51,787 bases of DNA from an uncultured Gammaproteobacteria bacterium (GTDB lineage: Bacteria > Pseudomonadota > Gammaproteobacteria > Pseudomonadales > Litorivicinaceae): positions 1 to 51,787 of the forward strand of contig CAJWIY010000008.1 in the NCBI GenBank assembly GCA_913042205.1, in the 5' to 3' direction. The notes under the pieces are model-generated. The model did not search any database, had not been told where the DNA came from, and was given only the letters and a program-made list of their open reading frames with translations. The translations under genes and the position numbers were made by a program. Position 1 is the stretch's first letter, and every line of letters begins with the position of its first letter. Shown here piece by piece: positions 29,644 to 38,608 of this stretch.

Positions 29644-31039
29644 CTGGTCAGCTCCTTACTGCGAACTACCTGAAGACATCTTCTATAAGAAGGTGTCCCC
29701 ATCACCCTTGATTAATCCGTGTTGGGTGGATATCAATCATGCACTGGCCAACGAGGTTAACGGTCCGATTGATTCAACTGACCAAAAAATTTTAAGGGCA
29801 TTTTCTGGTAGTGAGTCTCTCCCCGAGTGGAGTCCAGTGGCGCAGGTATACAGTGGGCATCAGTTCGGGCAATGGGCTGGTCAGCTTGGAGACGGCCGCG
29901 GCCTCTATCTTGGCGTGTCAGGTGGCTATGAGTGGCATCTAAAGGGCAGTGGCCGGACCCCATACTCACGCTCAGGCGACGGGCGTTCTGTGTTACGTAG
30001 TGCGATTCGTGAATACCTCGGCTCTGAGTACATTCACGCACTGGGGATTCCTACTACGCGCGCGCTGGCGTTGGTCACCTCTGACACTCCCGTCCAGCGA
30101 GAGACGCTGGAGCGGGGTGCGACCCTAATGCGTTTAGCCAAGAGTCACCTCCGTATTGGACACCTCGAGCACTTTTACCATCGTAATGATCATGAGCATC
30201 TGCGTGGGATGATCGAGTTTGCAATTAATCAACTTGATCCAGACCTCATTGACTTACCCGATCGGGTCGAGCAGGCCTTCCAGCGATATATCGAGCGTTC
30301 TGCTCAATTGATGGGGCATTGGATGGCGGTAGGCTTCGTTCATGGGGTCATGAACACGGATAACACGGCACTGTCTGGGGAAACTCTGGACTATGGCCCC
30401 TATGGGTTTCTGACGTCGTATCGAGATGATTATGTGATCAACCATACTGACCACACGGGCCGTTACGCCTACGGGCAGCAACCTCGCGTGATGCACTGGA
30501 ATATGTCGTGCCTAGCCGAGACGTTGACCCCGTTTGTGCGTGTTGACAGGTTAAGAGCCTCACTGGATCGGTTTCCAGACTTGTACCAGACGGCATATAG
30601 GACTCAGATGGCAAATCGACTCGCGTTAGAGAGCGACAATGACAAGCTCCCGGGAATTATTCAAGCCGTAACGAATATTTGTGAGACGCCCGGTGTTTAT
30701 TACCCCGAGATATTCAATTACCTGTTAAGAGAGGACTGGATGGGATTATCTCAAGGCCTGAGGGGGCTTGACGCATATGAGCAATTGCTGAGTCAATGGT
30801 CACCCGAGGTAAGTAAAGACCTGGTACCAGACGCTCGGGCTGTTTCTCCATCCTGGATGTTGAGTCACTGGTTGCTTGATAGGGTCATTCGTGCCGCCGA
30901 GGGTGATGATTTTACTGCGGTCAAATCACTCCGGGAGTCGTTAGAACGTGGAATTTCTGAGGAATGCCAGTCGGCCAAGGATCTTGGTGGGTCACCACCT
31001 GCGGACGATTCGGCGTATCATTTGAGTTGTAGTTCCTGA
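29624..31039 (+). CDS. selO: Protein adenylyltransferase SelO
   Basis: A pseudokinase-fold enzyme that transfers AMP to Ser, Thr or Tyr of other proteins, linked to redox stress. The 471-residue protein has the [51 protein letters not shown] and [16 protein letters not shown] motifs in order. It ends in Cys-Ser-Ser (residues 469-471), the spot where animal SelO carries selenocysteine. The start is the ATG at 29624, inside the end of the helicase gene, because the family N-terminus ([13 protein letters not shown]) begins there; the longer open frame upstream is helicase sequence in another frame. gpsA follows after nine bases. Confidence 0.93.
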   Translation: MTNRLPDWSAPYCELPEDIFYKKVSPSPLINPCWVDINHALANEVNGPIDSTDQKILRAFSGSESLPEWSPVAQVYSGHQFGQWAGQLGDGRGLYLGVSGGYEWHLKGSGRTPYSRSGDGRSVLRSAIREYLGSEYIHALGIPTTRALALVTSDTPVQRETLERGATLMRLAKSHLRIGHLEHFYHRNDHEHLRGMIEFAINQLDPDLIDLPDRVEQAFQRYIERSAQLMGHWMAVGFVHGVMNTDNTALSGETLDYGPYGFLTSYRDDYVINHTDHTGRYAYGQQPRVMHWNMSCLAETLTPFVRVDRLRASLDRFPDLYQTAYRTQMANRLALESDNDKLPGIIQAVTNICETPGVYYPEIFNYLLREDWMGLSQGLRGLDAYEQLLSQWSPEVSKDLVPDARAVSPSWMLSHWLLDRVIRAAEGDDFTAVKSLRESLERGISEECQSAKDLGGSPPADDSAYHLSCSS

Positions 31040-31048
31040 GGGTCAGAT

Positions 31049-32071
31049 ATGCGGGTGGCGGTGATTGGTGCTGGGAGTTTCGGGACAGTTTTGGCGGATA
31101 TTGCCGCCCACAACCAGTGTGATGTGAAGATCTATGCACGCCGCACGGAATTGGTGGCGGAGATTAACCTACATCGTCGGAACTCACGATATCACCCCGA
31201 GCTGGAGTTGCATGACTCTATTCGCGCGGTGAGTGATTTGCGGGAGGCGGTGCATGAAGCTGATATTGTACTGCTTTCGGTACCGTCTAAATCGATGGAT
31301 CACGTTTGCTCGGAATTGGCACGAGTGATAGCCGAAGAGACAGCGTTGTTATCAACCACCAAGGGGATCCATTCGGATGGATTTAAGCTGATGAGTCAGG
31401 TGATTTCTGAAAGACTGCCGGATCATCCCGTTGGTGTTTTGTCGGGACCTAATCTCGCGCAAGAGGTCGCGGAGCGACACCTAACGGCCTCCGTTGTGGC
31501 GAGCCAGTCGCCAATAGTTCGAAAACTTACCCGTAACGCCTTTGCGACCAAATACTTCAGGCTCTATAGCTCGGAAGACTTAATCAGCGTTGAGCTTGGC
31601 GGTGCGTTGAAGAATATTTATGCGATCGCCGCCGGCCTCGCTGATGGCCTGGGGGTCGGTCAGAACACGAGGGCGTTGCTGATTACTCGCTCACTTGCTG
31701 AGATGTCACGCTTGTCTGCGCACATGGGCGGTAACCCCCTGAGCTTCCTTGGCCTCGCGGGGGTTGGAGATCTCTATGTGACCTCAGTTTCCCCGCTGTC
31801 CCGCAATTTCAGGGTCGGGAAGGCACTGGCTGAGGGGCAGACGCTTCAGACGGCCGAGGCGGATCTTGGTCAGGTAGCGGAGGGGGTCAACACACTGCGG
31901 CTGGTTTATGAAAAATGTCGCGAGGATGTGGTCGCGATGCCAATTCTCAGCGCACTCTATGACGTCATATTCGGGGGCAAGCCCGTCCGCCAGACTGCAC
32001 TCCGAATGATGCAAGCCGTCCACACCTCGGACGTGGAGTTCCTAATGCCGGGTGCTAAGCCCTCGCTGTGA
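31049..32071 (+). CDS. gpsA: Glycerol-3-phosphate dehydrogenase [NAD(P)+]
   Basis: Makes sn-glycerol 3-phosphate for phospholipid synthesis from dihydroxyacetone phosphate. The 340-residue protein opens with the dinucleotide motif VIGAGSFGTVLA. The substrate segments are LSVPSKSM, TTKGIH, GPNLAQEVAE and ELGGALKNIYAIAAGLADGLG with the catalytic Lys, then NTRALLITRSLAEMSRL. GAGGGTCAG sits before the ATG. It converges with the DAHP synthase gene; the two stop codons are directly adjacent (TGA/TCA at 32069-32074). Confidence 0.95.
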   Translation: MRVAVIGAGSFGTVLADIAAHNQCDVKIYARRTELVAEINLHRRNSRYHPELELHDSIRAVSDLREAVHEADIVLLSVPSKSMDHVCSELARVIAEETALLSTTKGIHSDGFKLMSQVISERLPDHPVGVLSGPNLAQEVAERHLTASVVASQSPIVRKLTRNAFATKYFRLYSSEDLISVELGGALKNIYAIAAGLADGLGVGQNTRALLITRSLAEMSRLSAHMGGNPLSFLGLAGVGDLYVTSVSPLSRNFRVGKALAEGQTLQTAEADLGQVAEGVNTLRLVYEKCREDVVAMPILSALYDVIFGGKPVRQTALRMMQAVHTSDVEFLMPGAKPSL

Positions 32072-33136
32072 TCAACTCCTGCGGCCGGTGAGGTATTCGG
32101 TTAGATTGGCGGCCATTTTCGTGAGAGACCTCTCTGTTGACTCCCAACTTATACAGGCGTCGGTGACAGAGACGCCATACTTCAACTGCGATAAATCTTC
32201 CGGAATGCTCTGGTTGCCCTCGTTGATATTGGACTCAATCATCACCCCACAGATCGAGCGGTTACCGTCCTTGATCTGGTGTGTGATGTCGTCCAGCACC
32301 AGCGGTTGGACGTTGTGGTCCTTGTTCGAGTTGGCGTGCGAGCAGTCAACAACGATGTTGGTTGGAAGCCCCGCCTTCTCAAGGGCCTGCTCGCACAGCG
32401 CGATGTTGACGGAGTCGTAGTTCGGTTTTCCACCACCACCACGTAGTACGACATGGCCGTACTGGTTTCCCTTGGTTTTGGTGATAGCTACCTGGCCTTG
32501 GGGATTTATTCCCAGGAAAGCGTGCCCGCTGACCGCTGACCTCATCGCATTAACAGCGACATCGAGCGAGCCATCAGTCCCATTCTTGAATCCCACCGGC
32601 GATGAGAGCCCCGAGCTCATTTCACGGTGGGTCTGTGATTCGGTGGTCCGTGCCCCAATCGCGGTCCAGGTAATCGTATCCTGGAGGTACTGGGGTGAGA
32701 TGGGATCGAGCGCCTCCGTGGCAAGAGGTAGACCTAGTTCTGATAGTTCTATCAATAGCTTACGCGCCTTTCGTAAACCCGTTTCGATATCGAAGCTATC
32801 GTTCAGGTGCGGGTCGTTGATGAGCCCCTTCCAACCCACTGTGGTCCGTGGTTTCTCAAAGTAGACACGCATGATCACGAAGATATCATCGGCTACCTTG
32901 TCTGCTAGGGCCTTCAGGCGCTTGCCGTACTCGAGCGCGAGTTCGGTGTCGTGGATAGAGCAGGGACCGACCACGGCGAACAGACGCGGGTCCCTACCAT
33001 CGAGGATTTCCTTCACGACCTGACGGGATTGAGTGACCAGCTCCCGCGCTGATTCGGGTAGTGGCAGCTCCTCCTTCAGTTCGGTTGGGGTGATGACCAC
33101 CTGGTAATCCTCGATGTTCAGATCCGATAAGCGCAT
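32072..33136 (-). CDS. aroG: 3-deoxy-7-phosphoheptulonate synthase (class I)
   Basis: Condenses phosphoenolpyruvate with erythrose 4-phosphate to open the shikimate pathway. The 354-residue length and motifs fit the AroF/G/H group: VVGPCSIHDTELALEY, MRVYFEKPRTTVGWKGLINDP in two pieces, ATEALDPISPQYL, IGARTTESQTHREM, SPVGFKNGTDGS, RGGGGKPNY and VVDCSHANSNKD. The N-terminal extension (first ~45 residues) marks the feedback-regulated subtype, but which amino acid controls it cannot be told, so the symbol is a convenience. The gene runs away from tRNA-Val. Confidence 0.93.
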   Translation of the reverse strand: MRLSDLNIEDYQVVITPTELKEELPLPESARELVTQSRQVVKEILDGRDPRLFAVVGPCSIHDTELALEYGKRLKALADKVADDIFVIMRVYFEKPRTTVGWKGLINDPHLNDSFDIETGLRKARKLLIELSELGLPLATEALDPISPQYLQDTITWTAIGARTTESQTHREMSSGLSSPVGFKNGTDGSLDVAVNAMRSAVSGHAFLGINPQGQVAITKTKGNQYGHVVLRGGGGKPNYDSVNIALCEQALEKAGLPTNIVVDCSHANSNKDHNVQPLVLDDITHQIKDGNRSICGVMIESNINEGNQSIPEDLSQLKYGVSVTDACISWESTERSLTKMAANLTEYLTGRRS

Positions 33137-33207
33137 GACGTTTTTTCAACAGTTGTGGGTTAGGGCGGTTATTTTAGAGGTGATCGGGCGAGAAGCAAGA
33201 AAATCTG

Positions 33208-33235
33208 TTGACACCAAGGCTATAGGAAGTATCAT
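33208..33235 (+). promoter_or_regulatory. Promoter of the tRNA-Val/tRNA-Asp transcript
   Basis: Perfect -35 TTGACA (33208-33213), a 16-base spacer and -10 TATCAT (33230-33235). The bases after the -10 are GC-rich (CCGGC), a discriminator typical of stable-RNA promoters under stringent control. Transcription would start near 33242, 14 bases before the tRNA. Confidence 0.7.
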
Positions 33236-33255
33236 CCGGCTCCATCGTTGCTCTT

Positions 33256-33331
33256 GGGTGGATAGCTCAGTTGGAAGAGCATCGCCCTTACAAGGCGAGG
33301 GTCGGGGGTTCGAGCCCCTCTCCACCCACCA
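33256..33331 (+). tRNA. tRNA-Val (anticodon UAC)
   Basis: A 76-base gene that folds fully: 7-base acceptor stem GGGTGGA/TCCACCC, D-arm GCTC...GAGC, anticodon stem TCGCC/GGCGA with loop CTTACAA (anticodon TAC), a GGGTC variable region, T-arm with TTCGAGC, and an encoded CCA end. Confidence 0.97.
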
Positions 33332-33354
33332 AAATGTTTTGCAATGGTCCGCAC

Positions 33355-33431
33355 GGAGCGGTAGTTCAGTTGGTTAGAATACCGGCCTGTCACGCCGGGG
33401 GTCGCGGGTTCGAGTCCCGTCCGCTCCGCCA
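33355..33431 (+). tRNA. tRNA-Asp (anticodon GUC)
   Basis: A 77-base gene with acceptor stem GGAGCGG/CCGCTCC, anticodon stem CCGGC/GCCGG and loop CTGTCAC (anticodon GTC), a TTCGAGT T-loop, discriminator G and encoded CCA. It lies 23 bases behind tRNA-Val and is surely cotranscribed. Confidence 0.97.
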
Positions 33432-33490
33432 ATTAGGTCCCTCGAGATTCGTAGTTATTTAACGCCAAGCCCAGTCAAACGTGCAGACCG

Positions 33491-35293
33491 TTGTCAGGAC
33501 ACCAGCCAGTGTTTCGATTTGAATTCATTCACATCCCTCCAGTACGTTTGAAGCGTTTTTTCTCGGGCTGCTCTGTGGCGGCCGTCATGCTATTTTTTTC
33601 GACTGGTAGCATCGCGCAGAACGAAATACAGCCCGAAAATACGGTTGAGATCAACACCAAAGCCGTGATCAGAACTGAGAGAGAAATGGTCGTCGCTGCT
33701 CACCCGCTTGCAGCGGAAGCCGGCGCTGATATTCTCAAAAAAGGTGGGACGGCCATCGATGCCATGGTCGTTGTTCAAATGGTCTTGAATTTAGTTGAAC
33801 CACAAAGCTCCGGGATCGGTGGAGGTGCGTTCCTGCTGTTCCACGATGCTCAATCGAATTCACTCATTTCATTGGATGGCCGAGAGGTAGCACCAGTGGC
33901 AGCTGATGAATCCATGTTTCTGAATCCGGACGGCCAGCCCAATCGTTGGTTTGAAATGGTTCCAGGTGGTCTTTCAGTTGGTGTCCCGGGTACGCTTGCG
34001 CTGATGGATGATGCGCATGCACGCTACGGAAAGCTACCTTGGAAAACATTGTTTGAGTACGCGATAAAGCTTTCGAAGAATGGATTTTTTGTCTCCCGGA
34101 GGCTTGCAAAATCTCTCAAAGGGTATGGCGGCCAACGATTGCAGCAATTTGCCACCGCAGCTGATTATTTCTTTCCGAACGGCGAACCTCTTGCTATTGG
34201 TGATGTGCTCACAAATCCTAAGTTTGCAGAGACGCTGACAGCGATTCAACGTGACCGAGGAAAGACGTTCTATAACGGATCAATCGCCGAGAAAATCGTG
34301 AGCACGGTGAAAGACTCGCCCGTGAATCCGGGGTTACTTGAACGCGTTGATCTTGAGGCCTACCGCATTATTGAGCGACCGCCGATATGCACGCAGTATC
34401 GAGACCACTCTGTGTGCGGCATGGGACCACCATCATCTGGTGGCGTCACCGTAGCGCAGATTCTTGGGATACTTGAGGCTTTCAACTTAAAAATGCTCGG
34501 GCCTAACGATCCGCTGACATGGCACTTATTTATCGAAGCTGGCAAGTTAGCTTTCGCGGATCGAAATCTGTTTCTTGCTGATCCCGATTTCATTGATATA
34601 CCCGTCGAAGCCCTACTTTCCAACGATTATTTGAGGAGTCGAGCAAACTTAATCGATCTAAATACAGCACTGGAGGTCCCTGTCGCCGCAGGAAAGACTC
34701 TTGAGGTTGTCAATTTATTTCCGGACACAAGGGATGAACTGCCCGGCACAAGCCATGTGTCTATTGTCGATCGCTACGGCAATGCCGCGTCACTAACGAC
34801 CACGATCGAGAGTGGTTTTGGATCGGGCTTACTAACCTCGGGATTCCTCCTTAATAACGAGTTAACTGATTTTTCATTTCGTCCGCAAAAGCAAGGAAAG
34901 TTAATTGCTAATCGGGTAGAGCCTAGGAAACGTCCACGAAGTTCGATGGCGCCAACGATCGTTTACGGACCTGATGGTCTCGTAAAGTATGTACTTGGAT
35001 CGCCAGGCGGTAGTCGAATCATCAATTATGTTGCACAGACAATTATCGCCCTGATTGATTTTGAGATGTCGCCTCAAGACGCGGTTAATCAAGGCCGTTT
35101 GAGTAGTCGAAATGGCATCGTCGATATTGAAATATCCACCGATTTAACGCAATTCGAGTCCGTTTTGAGAAATAAAGGAAACCAAGTCAAGGTACGGGAC
35201 CTGAACAGCGGTATCCACGTCATTAAAGTCTCATCCGATCAGTTGCTTAGCGGAGTGGATCCCCGACGAGAGGGCATGGCCGCAGGCCGTTAG
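33491..35293 (+). CDS. ggt: Gamma-glutamyltransferase (glutathione hydrolase)
   Basis: An exported N-terminal-nucleophile enzyme that splits glutathione and transfers gamma-glutamyl groups. It is made as one chain of up to 600 residues and cuts itself before a Thr in LPGTSHVSIVD to give large and small subunits. Other marks are GGTAIDAMVVVQMVLNLVEP in two pieces, SSGIGGGAFLLF, DGREVAP, PPSSGGVTVAQILG, FLLNNELTDFS, RPRSSMAPTIV and LGSPGGSRIINYV. The signal peptide (RFFSGCSVAAVMLFFSTGSIAQ) lies well inside the TTG start at 33491; a TTG at 33548 would begin it directly and may be the real start. No good ribosome-binding site precedes either. It stands alone behind the tRNA pair. Confidence 0.93.
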   Translation: MSGHQPVFRFEFIHIPPVRLKRFFSGCSVAAVMLFFSTGSIAQNEIQPENTVEINTKAVIRTEREMVVAAHPLAAEAGADILKKGGTAIDAMVVVQMVLNLVEPQSSGIGGGAFLLFHDAQSNSLISLDGREVAPVAADESMFLNPDGQPNRWFEMVPGGLSVGVPGTLALMDDAHARYGKLPWKTLFEYAIKLSKNGFFVSRRLAKSLKGYGGQRLQQFATAADYFFPNGEPLAIGDVLTNPKFAETLTAIQRDRGKTFYNGSIAEKIVSTVKDSPVNPGLLERVDLEAYRIIERPPICTQYRDHSVCGMGPPSSGGVTVAQILGILEAFNLKMLGPNDPLTWHLFIEAGKLAFADRNLFLADPDFIDIPVEALLSNDYLRSRANLIDLNTALEVPVAAGKTLEVVNLFPDTRDELPGTSHVSIVDRYGNAASLTTTIESGFGSGLLTSGFLLNNELTDFSFRPQKQGKLIANRVEPRKRPRSSMAPTIVYGPDGLVKYVLGSPGGSRIINYVAQTIIALIDFEMSPQDAVNQGRLSSRNGIVDIEISTDLTQFESVLRNKGNQVKVRDLNSGIHVIKVSSDQLLSGVDPRREGMAAGR

Positions 35294-35648
35294 GAAAAAA
35301 TATCGATAGGGTTCATCACAGTCGCATTGAGGCAATAAGTTATTCCTGTGTCGATCATCGAATCGATTTGTTTCAGGTTTGAGCCGTATCAAAACCCAAT
35401 TTCTGACGCAACAATAACATGGCTGGTTACTCTGAACGCATCCAAAATTCATGCAGAGCTCCGAGAACCCTCGCAAAATTTTTCTTTTAATGCGTGGGTC
35501 GGCACATAAGTTCATTCGGATGTGAAAATAAGTATTGTTTTCTTGGGGCTTTGTGCGTTGCCCTTTTTCATATTGGAATTTGGTTAGATGACTTGATTTA
35601 CGTCTTCGGAATCCTCACATAATGCAGTGCACAAATCGGGAGATTGAC
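35294..35648 (+). other. Noncoding stretch between ggt and the alternative oxidase
   Basis: These 355 bases hold no convincing gene. They are more AT-rich than the flanking genes and have no clear hairpin. A weak promoter-like pair (TTGATT at 35593, CATAAT at 35618, spacer 19) lies just before the oxidase start and would give a very short leader. Confidence 0.5.
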
Positions 35649-36314
35649 ATGCAACACCGAAAGCCAAAAGATTTTTCAGACCGGATCGCTTTGGGAATTA
35701 CTCTTGCTCTCAGATTCATAGCCGATACTTTTTTTGCGAAGAGATATGGCCATCGCGCAGTAGTACTTGAAACGGTTGCGGGCGTACCGGGAATGGTTGC
35801 CGGCATGTGGCAGCATCTTAGAAGTCTGAGAGGAATGAAGCATGACTCACGTGGTTGGATTAAGACGCTCCTTGACGAAGCCGAAAATGAACGCATGCAC
35901 CTCATGATCTTCATCGAAATCGCTAAACCGAGTGCGTTTGAGCGGTATGTCATATTGCTCACGCAGGCAGTTTTTTGGAACTTTTATTTTTTGCTGTATG
36001 TGTTTTTCCCGAAAATTGCACATAGGATGGTCGGTTATTTTGAAGAGCAAGCCGTCATAAGCTACACCCAATATCTCGAAGAGATAGAGGCGGGGACGAT
36101 TGAAAACGTGCAGGCTCCGTCGTTGGCTATTGATTATTACGGGTTGGGGGCTGATGCCACGTTGAAGGACGTCGTCCTTAGGGTAAGGGCCGACGAAGAG
36201 GGGCACAGAGACGAAAACCACTGCATGGCGGATCTACTAATCAAAACCGCAGGGGAGCCTCTAGGAAATCGTTTTGAGAATATCGAAGCGAAAAGAGCTA
36301 CCGACGCGGGATAG
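35649..36314 (+). CDS. aox: Alternative oxidase (ubiquinol oxidase, non-electrogenic)
   Basis: A di-iron membrane-bound quinol oxidase that reduces oxygen to water without pumping protons. In the 221-residue protein all iron-ligand boxes are present: [30 protein letters not shown] (a variant of LEEEA) and [12 protein letters not shown]. The hydrophobic stretch [20 protein letters not shown] is the membrane-surface helix region, and [15 protein letters not shown] matches the family. The start is the ATG at 35649, which has GGGAG six bases upstream; the ATG at 35622 does not. Such oxidases occur in plants, fungi and scattered marine and other proteobacteria. It lies between ggt and tRNA-Gly, in a more AT-rich stretch, so lateral acquisition is possible. 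Confidence 0.93.
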   Translation: MQHRKPKDFSDRIALGITLALRFIADTFFAKRYGHRAVVLETVAGVPGMVAGMWQHLRSLRGMKHDSRGWIKTLLDEAENERMHLMIFIEIAKPSAFERYVILLTQAVFWNFYFLLYVFFPKIAHRMVGYFEEQAVISYTQYLEEIEAGTIENVQAPSLAIDYYGLGADATLKDVVLRVRADEEGHRDENHCMADLLIKTAGEPLGNRFENIEAKRATDAG

Positions 36315-36333
36315 ACCAAGTCCCTAGTGCGCA

Positions 36334-36362
36334 TTGTGATATTTTTGCTTACTATTTAAAAT
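36334..36362 (+). promoter_or_regulatory. Promoter of tRNA-Gly
   Basis: TTGTGA (36334-36339), a 17-base spacer and TAAAAT (36357-36362). Transcription would begin about six bases before the mature tRNA at 36375. Confidence 0.6.
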
Positions 36363-36374
36363 GAGGGCCTGCGT

Positions 36375-36450
36375 GCGGGAATAGCTCAGTTGGTAGAGCA
36401 CAAGCTTCCCAAGCTTGGGGTCGCGAGTTCGATTCTCGTTTCCCGCTCCA
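36375..36450 (+). tRNA. tRNA-Gly (anticodon CCC)
   Basis: A 76-base gene with acceptor stem GCGGGAA/TTCCCGC, D-arm GCTC...GAGC, anticodon stem CAAGC/GCTTG with loop TTCCCAA (anticodon CCC, reading GGG), T-arm GCGAG-TTCGATT-CTCGT, discriminator T and encoded CCA. Confidence 0.96.
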
Positions 36451-36486
36451 GTCCGCTCTTATTTCGTATGACTTTTCTTAGCTCGA

Positions 36487-37428
36487 CTATTTGTCGTTTC
36501 CGTTGCCAAGTGCTTTATTTAGCTCAAGATGCGCGGTTTTGGTGAAGGTATCTTGCATGATAAAAAGTCTCAGCTTCTCTTCACCTGCACTCTGTTTGGG
36601 TTGTAATGCGTAGCAATCTGCTTGGACCGGTGGATCGATTGTCCTCGGTACCTGCCGTAGTCGCGCGTTCCCGAAATGGGGAGCGATCCATTGATCTCTT
36701 TCGATTAGAGTCCAACCGTATTCAGTAGAATAAGGCCGACTCAAATGTCTCATGGCGGCTAACGCTTCAGAGTGGGTCGTCCAAAATGCTCGGCGAACCT
36801 GCTTTGTTTGTTGTGGAATCTCGTTTTTTTGTTGCCAGGGTTGGATCAGGTAGCCATAAATCAATCCGAGAGACGACTGGGGAAGAGGTAGATTGGACCG
36901 GTTCAGAGCTCTCTGTCCGAATTCGGTATAGCAGAGTTTGAGCTGGTGATTCAGTAGATGATTTATTTTTAGATCCAAGCGATCTCTGCAACTTGGGCCA
37001 ATCCACGATATGGTACTAGCTGGATCGCCCGGATGACCCACCCCAGCGTAAAATTTAATCGCGACCTCAAGATGTAAGATTGTGGTAGGAAGTTCTATAA
37101 GGTAATCGATTTCACCGACGGTTTGCTTATTATCCCTGACAACGAGCCCGTGCTTTAAGAGTTTACAAGCGTCACTCTGCTCTAACATTGCCGTCAAGAG
37201 ACTCTCGAACCGTCGACCTAATCGTTTTGGCGCCCCATACCAGGCCCATTCATTGGAAAGATTCTTGGCGATTTCCTCTACTGAACCTTTGCAAATTTTC
37301 TTCAGTGGCACACAATCGTGGTTTGTAGCAGACGACCATAAAGGATCAGCGGTCAATAGCCAGTTCAATTCCCTAGCTATTGCATCCTCATGGTTCGTCT
37401 TTGAGAACATTGTGTGAGAAATTGCCAT
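36487..37428 (-). CDS. DUF1853 family protein
   Basis: A 313-residue cytoplasmic protein of a conserved but uncharacterised family. Recognisable segments are RLGRRFESLL, VVRDNKQTVGEIDYLIEL, LHLEVAIKFYAG, SWIGPSCRDRLDLKINHLLNHQL and GLIYGYLIQPW. The Glu-Ile-Asp and Glu-Val-Ala-Ile-Lys spacing looks like a PD-(D/E)XK nuclease core, but that is my reading of the pattern and no activity is established. It is divergent from nadK with 20 bases between the starts, so the promoters must lie inside the neighbouring coding regions. Confidence 0.85.
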   Translation of the reverse strand: MAISHTMFSKTNHEDAIARELNWLLTADPLWSSATNHDCVPLKKICKGSVEEIAKNLSNEWAWYGAPKRLGRRFESLLTAMLEQSDACKLLKHGLVVRDNKQTVGEIDYLIELPTTILHLEVAIKFYAGVGHPGDPASTISWIGPSCRDRLDLKINHLLNHQLKLCYTEFGQRALNRSNLPLPQSSLGLIYGYLIQPWQQKNEIPQQTKQVRRAFWTTHSEALAAMRHLSRPYSTEYGWTLIERDQWIAPHFGNARLRQVPRTIDPPVQADCYALQPKQSAGEEKLRLFIMQDTFTKTAHLELNKALGNGNDK

Positions 37429-37448
37429 TAAGCTTCCAAGGAAAATCG

Positions 37449-38345
37449 GTGAGTAAATTTAACCGCATTGCATTGATCGGGCGGTCAGGCCATCAGCAAG
37501 TATCAGAAACAATAGCACGATTGATCGAGTATCTGAGAGACACAGACCTTGAGGTGTGGATTGAGGACCAGTTAGTTGAGTTAGGAGGGTTCTCGGAGTT
37601 TCGACACTGTGCGCTGGAGCACATCGGTCAAAACGTAGATCTTGCCGTTGTAGTGGGCGGCGACGGAAGCCTCCTCGGCGCAAGTCGGGCCTTGGCCCGG
37701 TTTGATACACCCGTTTTGGGGATTAATCGCGGATCATTGGGGTTCCTCACAGATATCCGTCCATCAGAAGCGCTGGAAAAAGTTAGACAAGCACTTCATG
37801 GAGAATTCACTGAAGAAACGCGGAGTTTAAACTTCGTAGAAGTTATTCGTGAGGACCAAGTCATCGCCTCCGCGACAGCGCTGAATGACGTTGTTTTACA
37901 TAAGGCTCAAAGCGCTCGAATGCTCGGGTTTGACCTGTGCATCGATGACCAATTTGTCTACTCAAGCCGATCAGATGGTCTTATAGTATCGACTCCAACA
38001 GGTTCGACGGCCTACGCGTTATCTGCTGGCGGTCCAATTATGCATCCAAGGCTTGAGGCTTTGGTAATTGTCCCCATGTTCCCCCATACGCTCAACGCAA
38101 GACCTATTGTTGTGCCGGCAGACTGCGTCGTGTCAGTTACGGTGACTGAAAAGCATCAGGCACTGCCACAGGTAAGTTGCGATGGTCAGACACACATCTC
38201 TTTGCTGTTGAGGGATCAGATTGTTATTCGGCAGTCGGATGAAAGACTCACGTTATTGCATCCGCCGGGATATTCCTATTACGAGGTGTGCCGGTCAAAA
38301 TTGCAGTGGGGTGGACGTATCGAACCTCAACAGGACAATGAATGA
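37449..38345 (+). CDS. nadK: NAD kinase
   Basis: Phosphorylates NAD+ to NADP+. The 298-residue protein has the GGDGSLLGASR nucleotide motif, GINRGSLGFLTDI, the substrate segment ALNDVVLHKAQSARML and SRSDGLIVSTPTGSTAYALSAGGPI in two pieces. I place the start at GTG 37449, preceded by AAGGAAAA, because the family N-terminus (NRIALIGRSG) begins there; the longer frame runs antisense through DUF1853. The stop overlaps the DUF1315 gene by four bases (ATGA). Confidence 0.95.
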   Translation: MSKFNRIALIGRSGHQQVSETIARLIEYLRDTDLEVWIEDQLVELGGFSEFRHCALEHIGQNVDLAVVVGGDGSLLGASRALARFDTPVLGINRGSLGFLTDIRPSEALEKVRQALHGEFTEETRSLNFVEVIREDQVIASATALNDVVLHKAQSARMLGFDLCIDDQFVYSSRSDGLIVSTPTGSTAYALSAGGPIMHPRLEALVIVPMFPHTLNARPIVVPADCVVSVTVTEKHQALPQVSCDGQTHISLLLRDQIVIRQSDERLTLLHPPGYSYYEVCRSKLQWGGRIEPQQDNE

Positions 38346-38608
38346 ACTCAATCGACGATCTGGTTATCTCGCTAACACCCGAGATGGCGGACAATTTGAA
38401 GCGAGCGATCGAGCTCGGTAAGTTTCCTGATGGTCGCATTGTGTCTGGTCACCAGAGAGAGCTAATGCTTGAGGCAACGATTATCTATGATTCACTGAAG
38501 TTACCTGAACAGGAGCGTACTGGGTTCATTCATCGAAAAAAAACAGCGTCAGGCATATTGGATTCAAGCCCTGATGTTATTCCATTTAAGGATATGAACC
38601 ATGACTGA
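38342..38608 (+). CDS. DUF1315 family protein (YeaC-like)
   Basis: A small 88-residue soluble protein matching the YeaC family: IDDLVISLTPEMADNLKRAIELGKFPDGR at the start (given here only as a region, residues 4-32), then an REL...LEATIIYDSL helix. Function is unknown. It overlaps nadK by four bases and pepN by eight, so the three are translated from one message. Confidence 0.82.
   Translation: MNSIDDLVISLTPEMADNLKRAIELGKFPDGRIVSGHQRELMLEATIIYDSLKLPEQERTGFIHRKKTASGILDSSPDVIPFKDMNHD

Noticed and set aside
35231-35515. Minus-strand 94-codon frame behind ggt
   Set aside because: No family resemblance, no ribosome-binding site, and it overlaps the end of ggt; probably chance.
33432-36374. Genomic island with attachment sites
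   Set aside because: No integrase, no repeat of a tRNA 3' end and no transposase can be seen, so it is kept only as a possibility.
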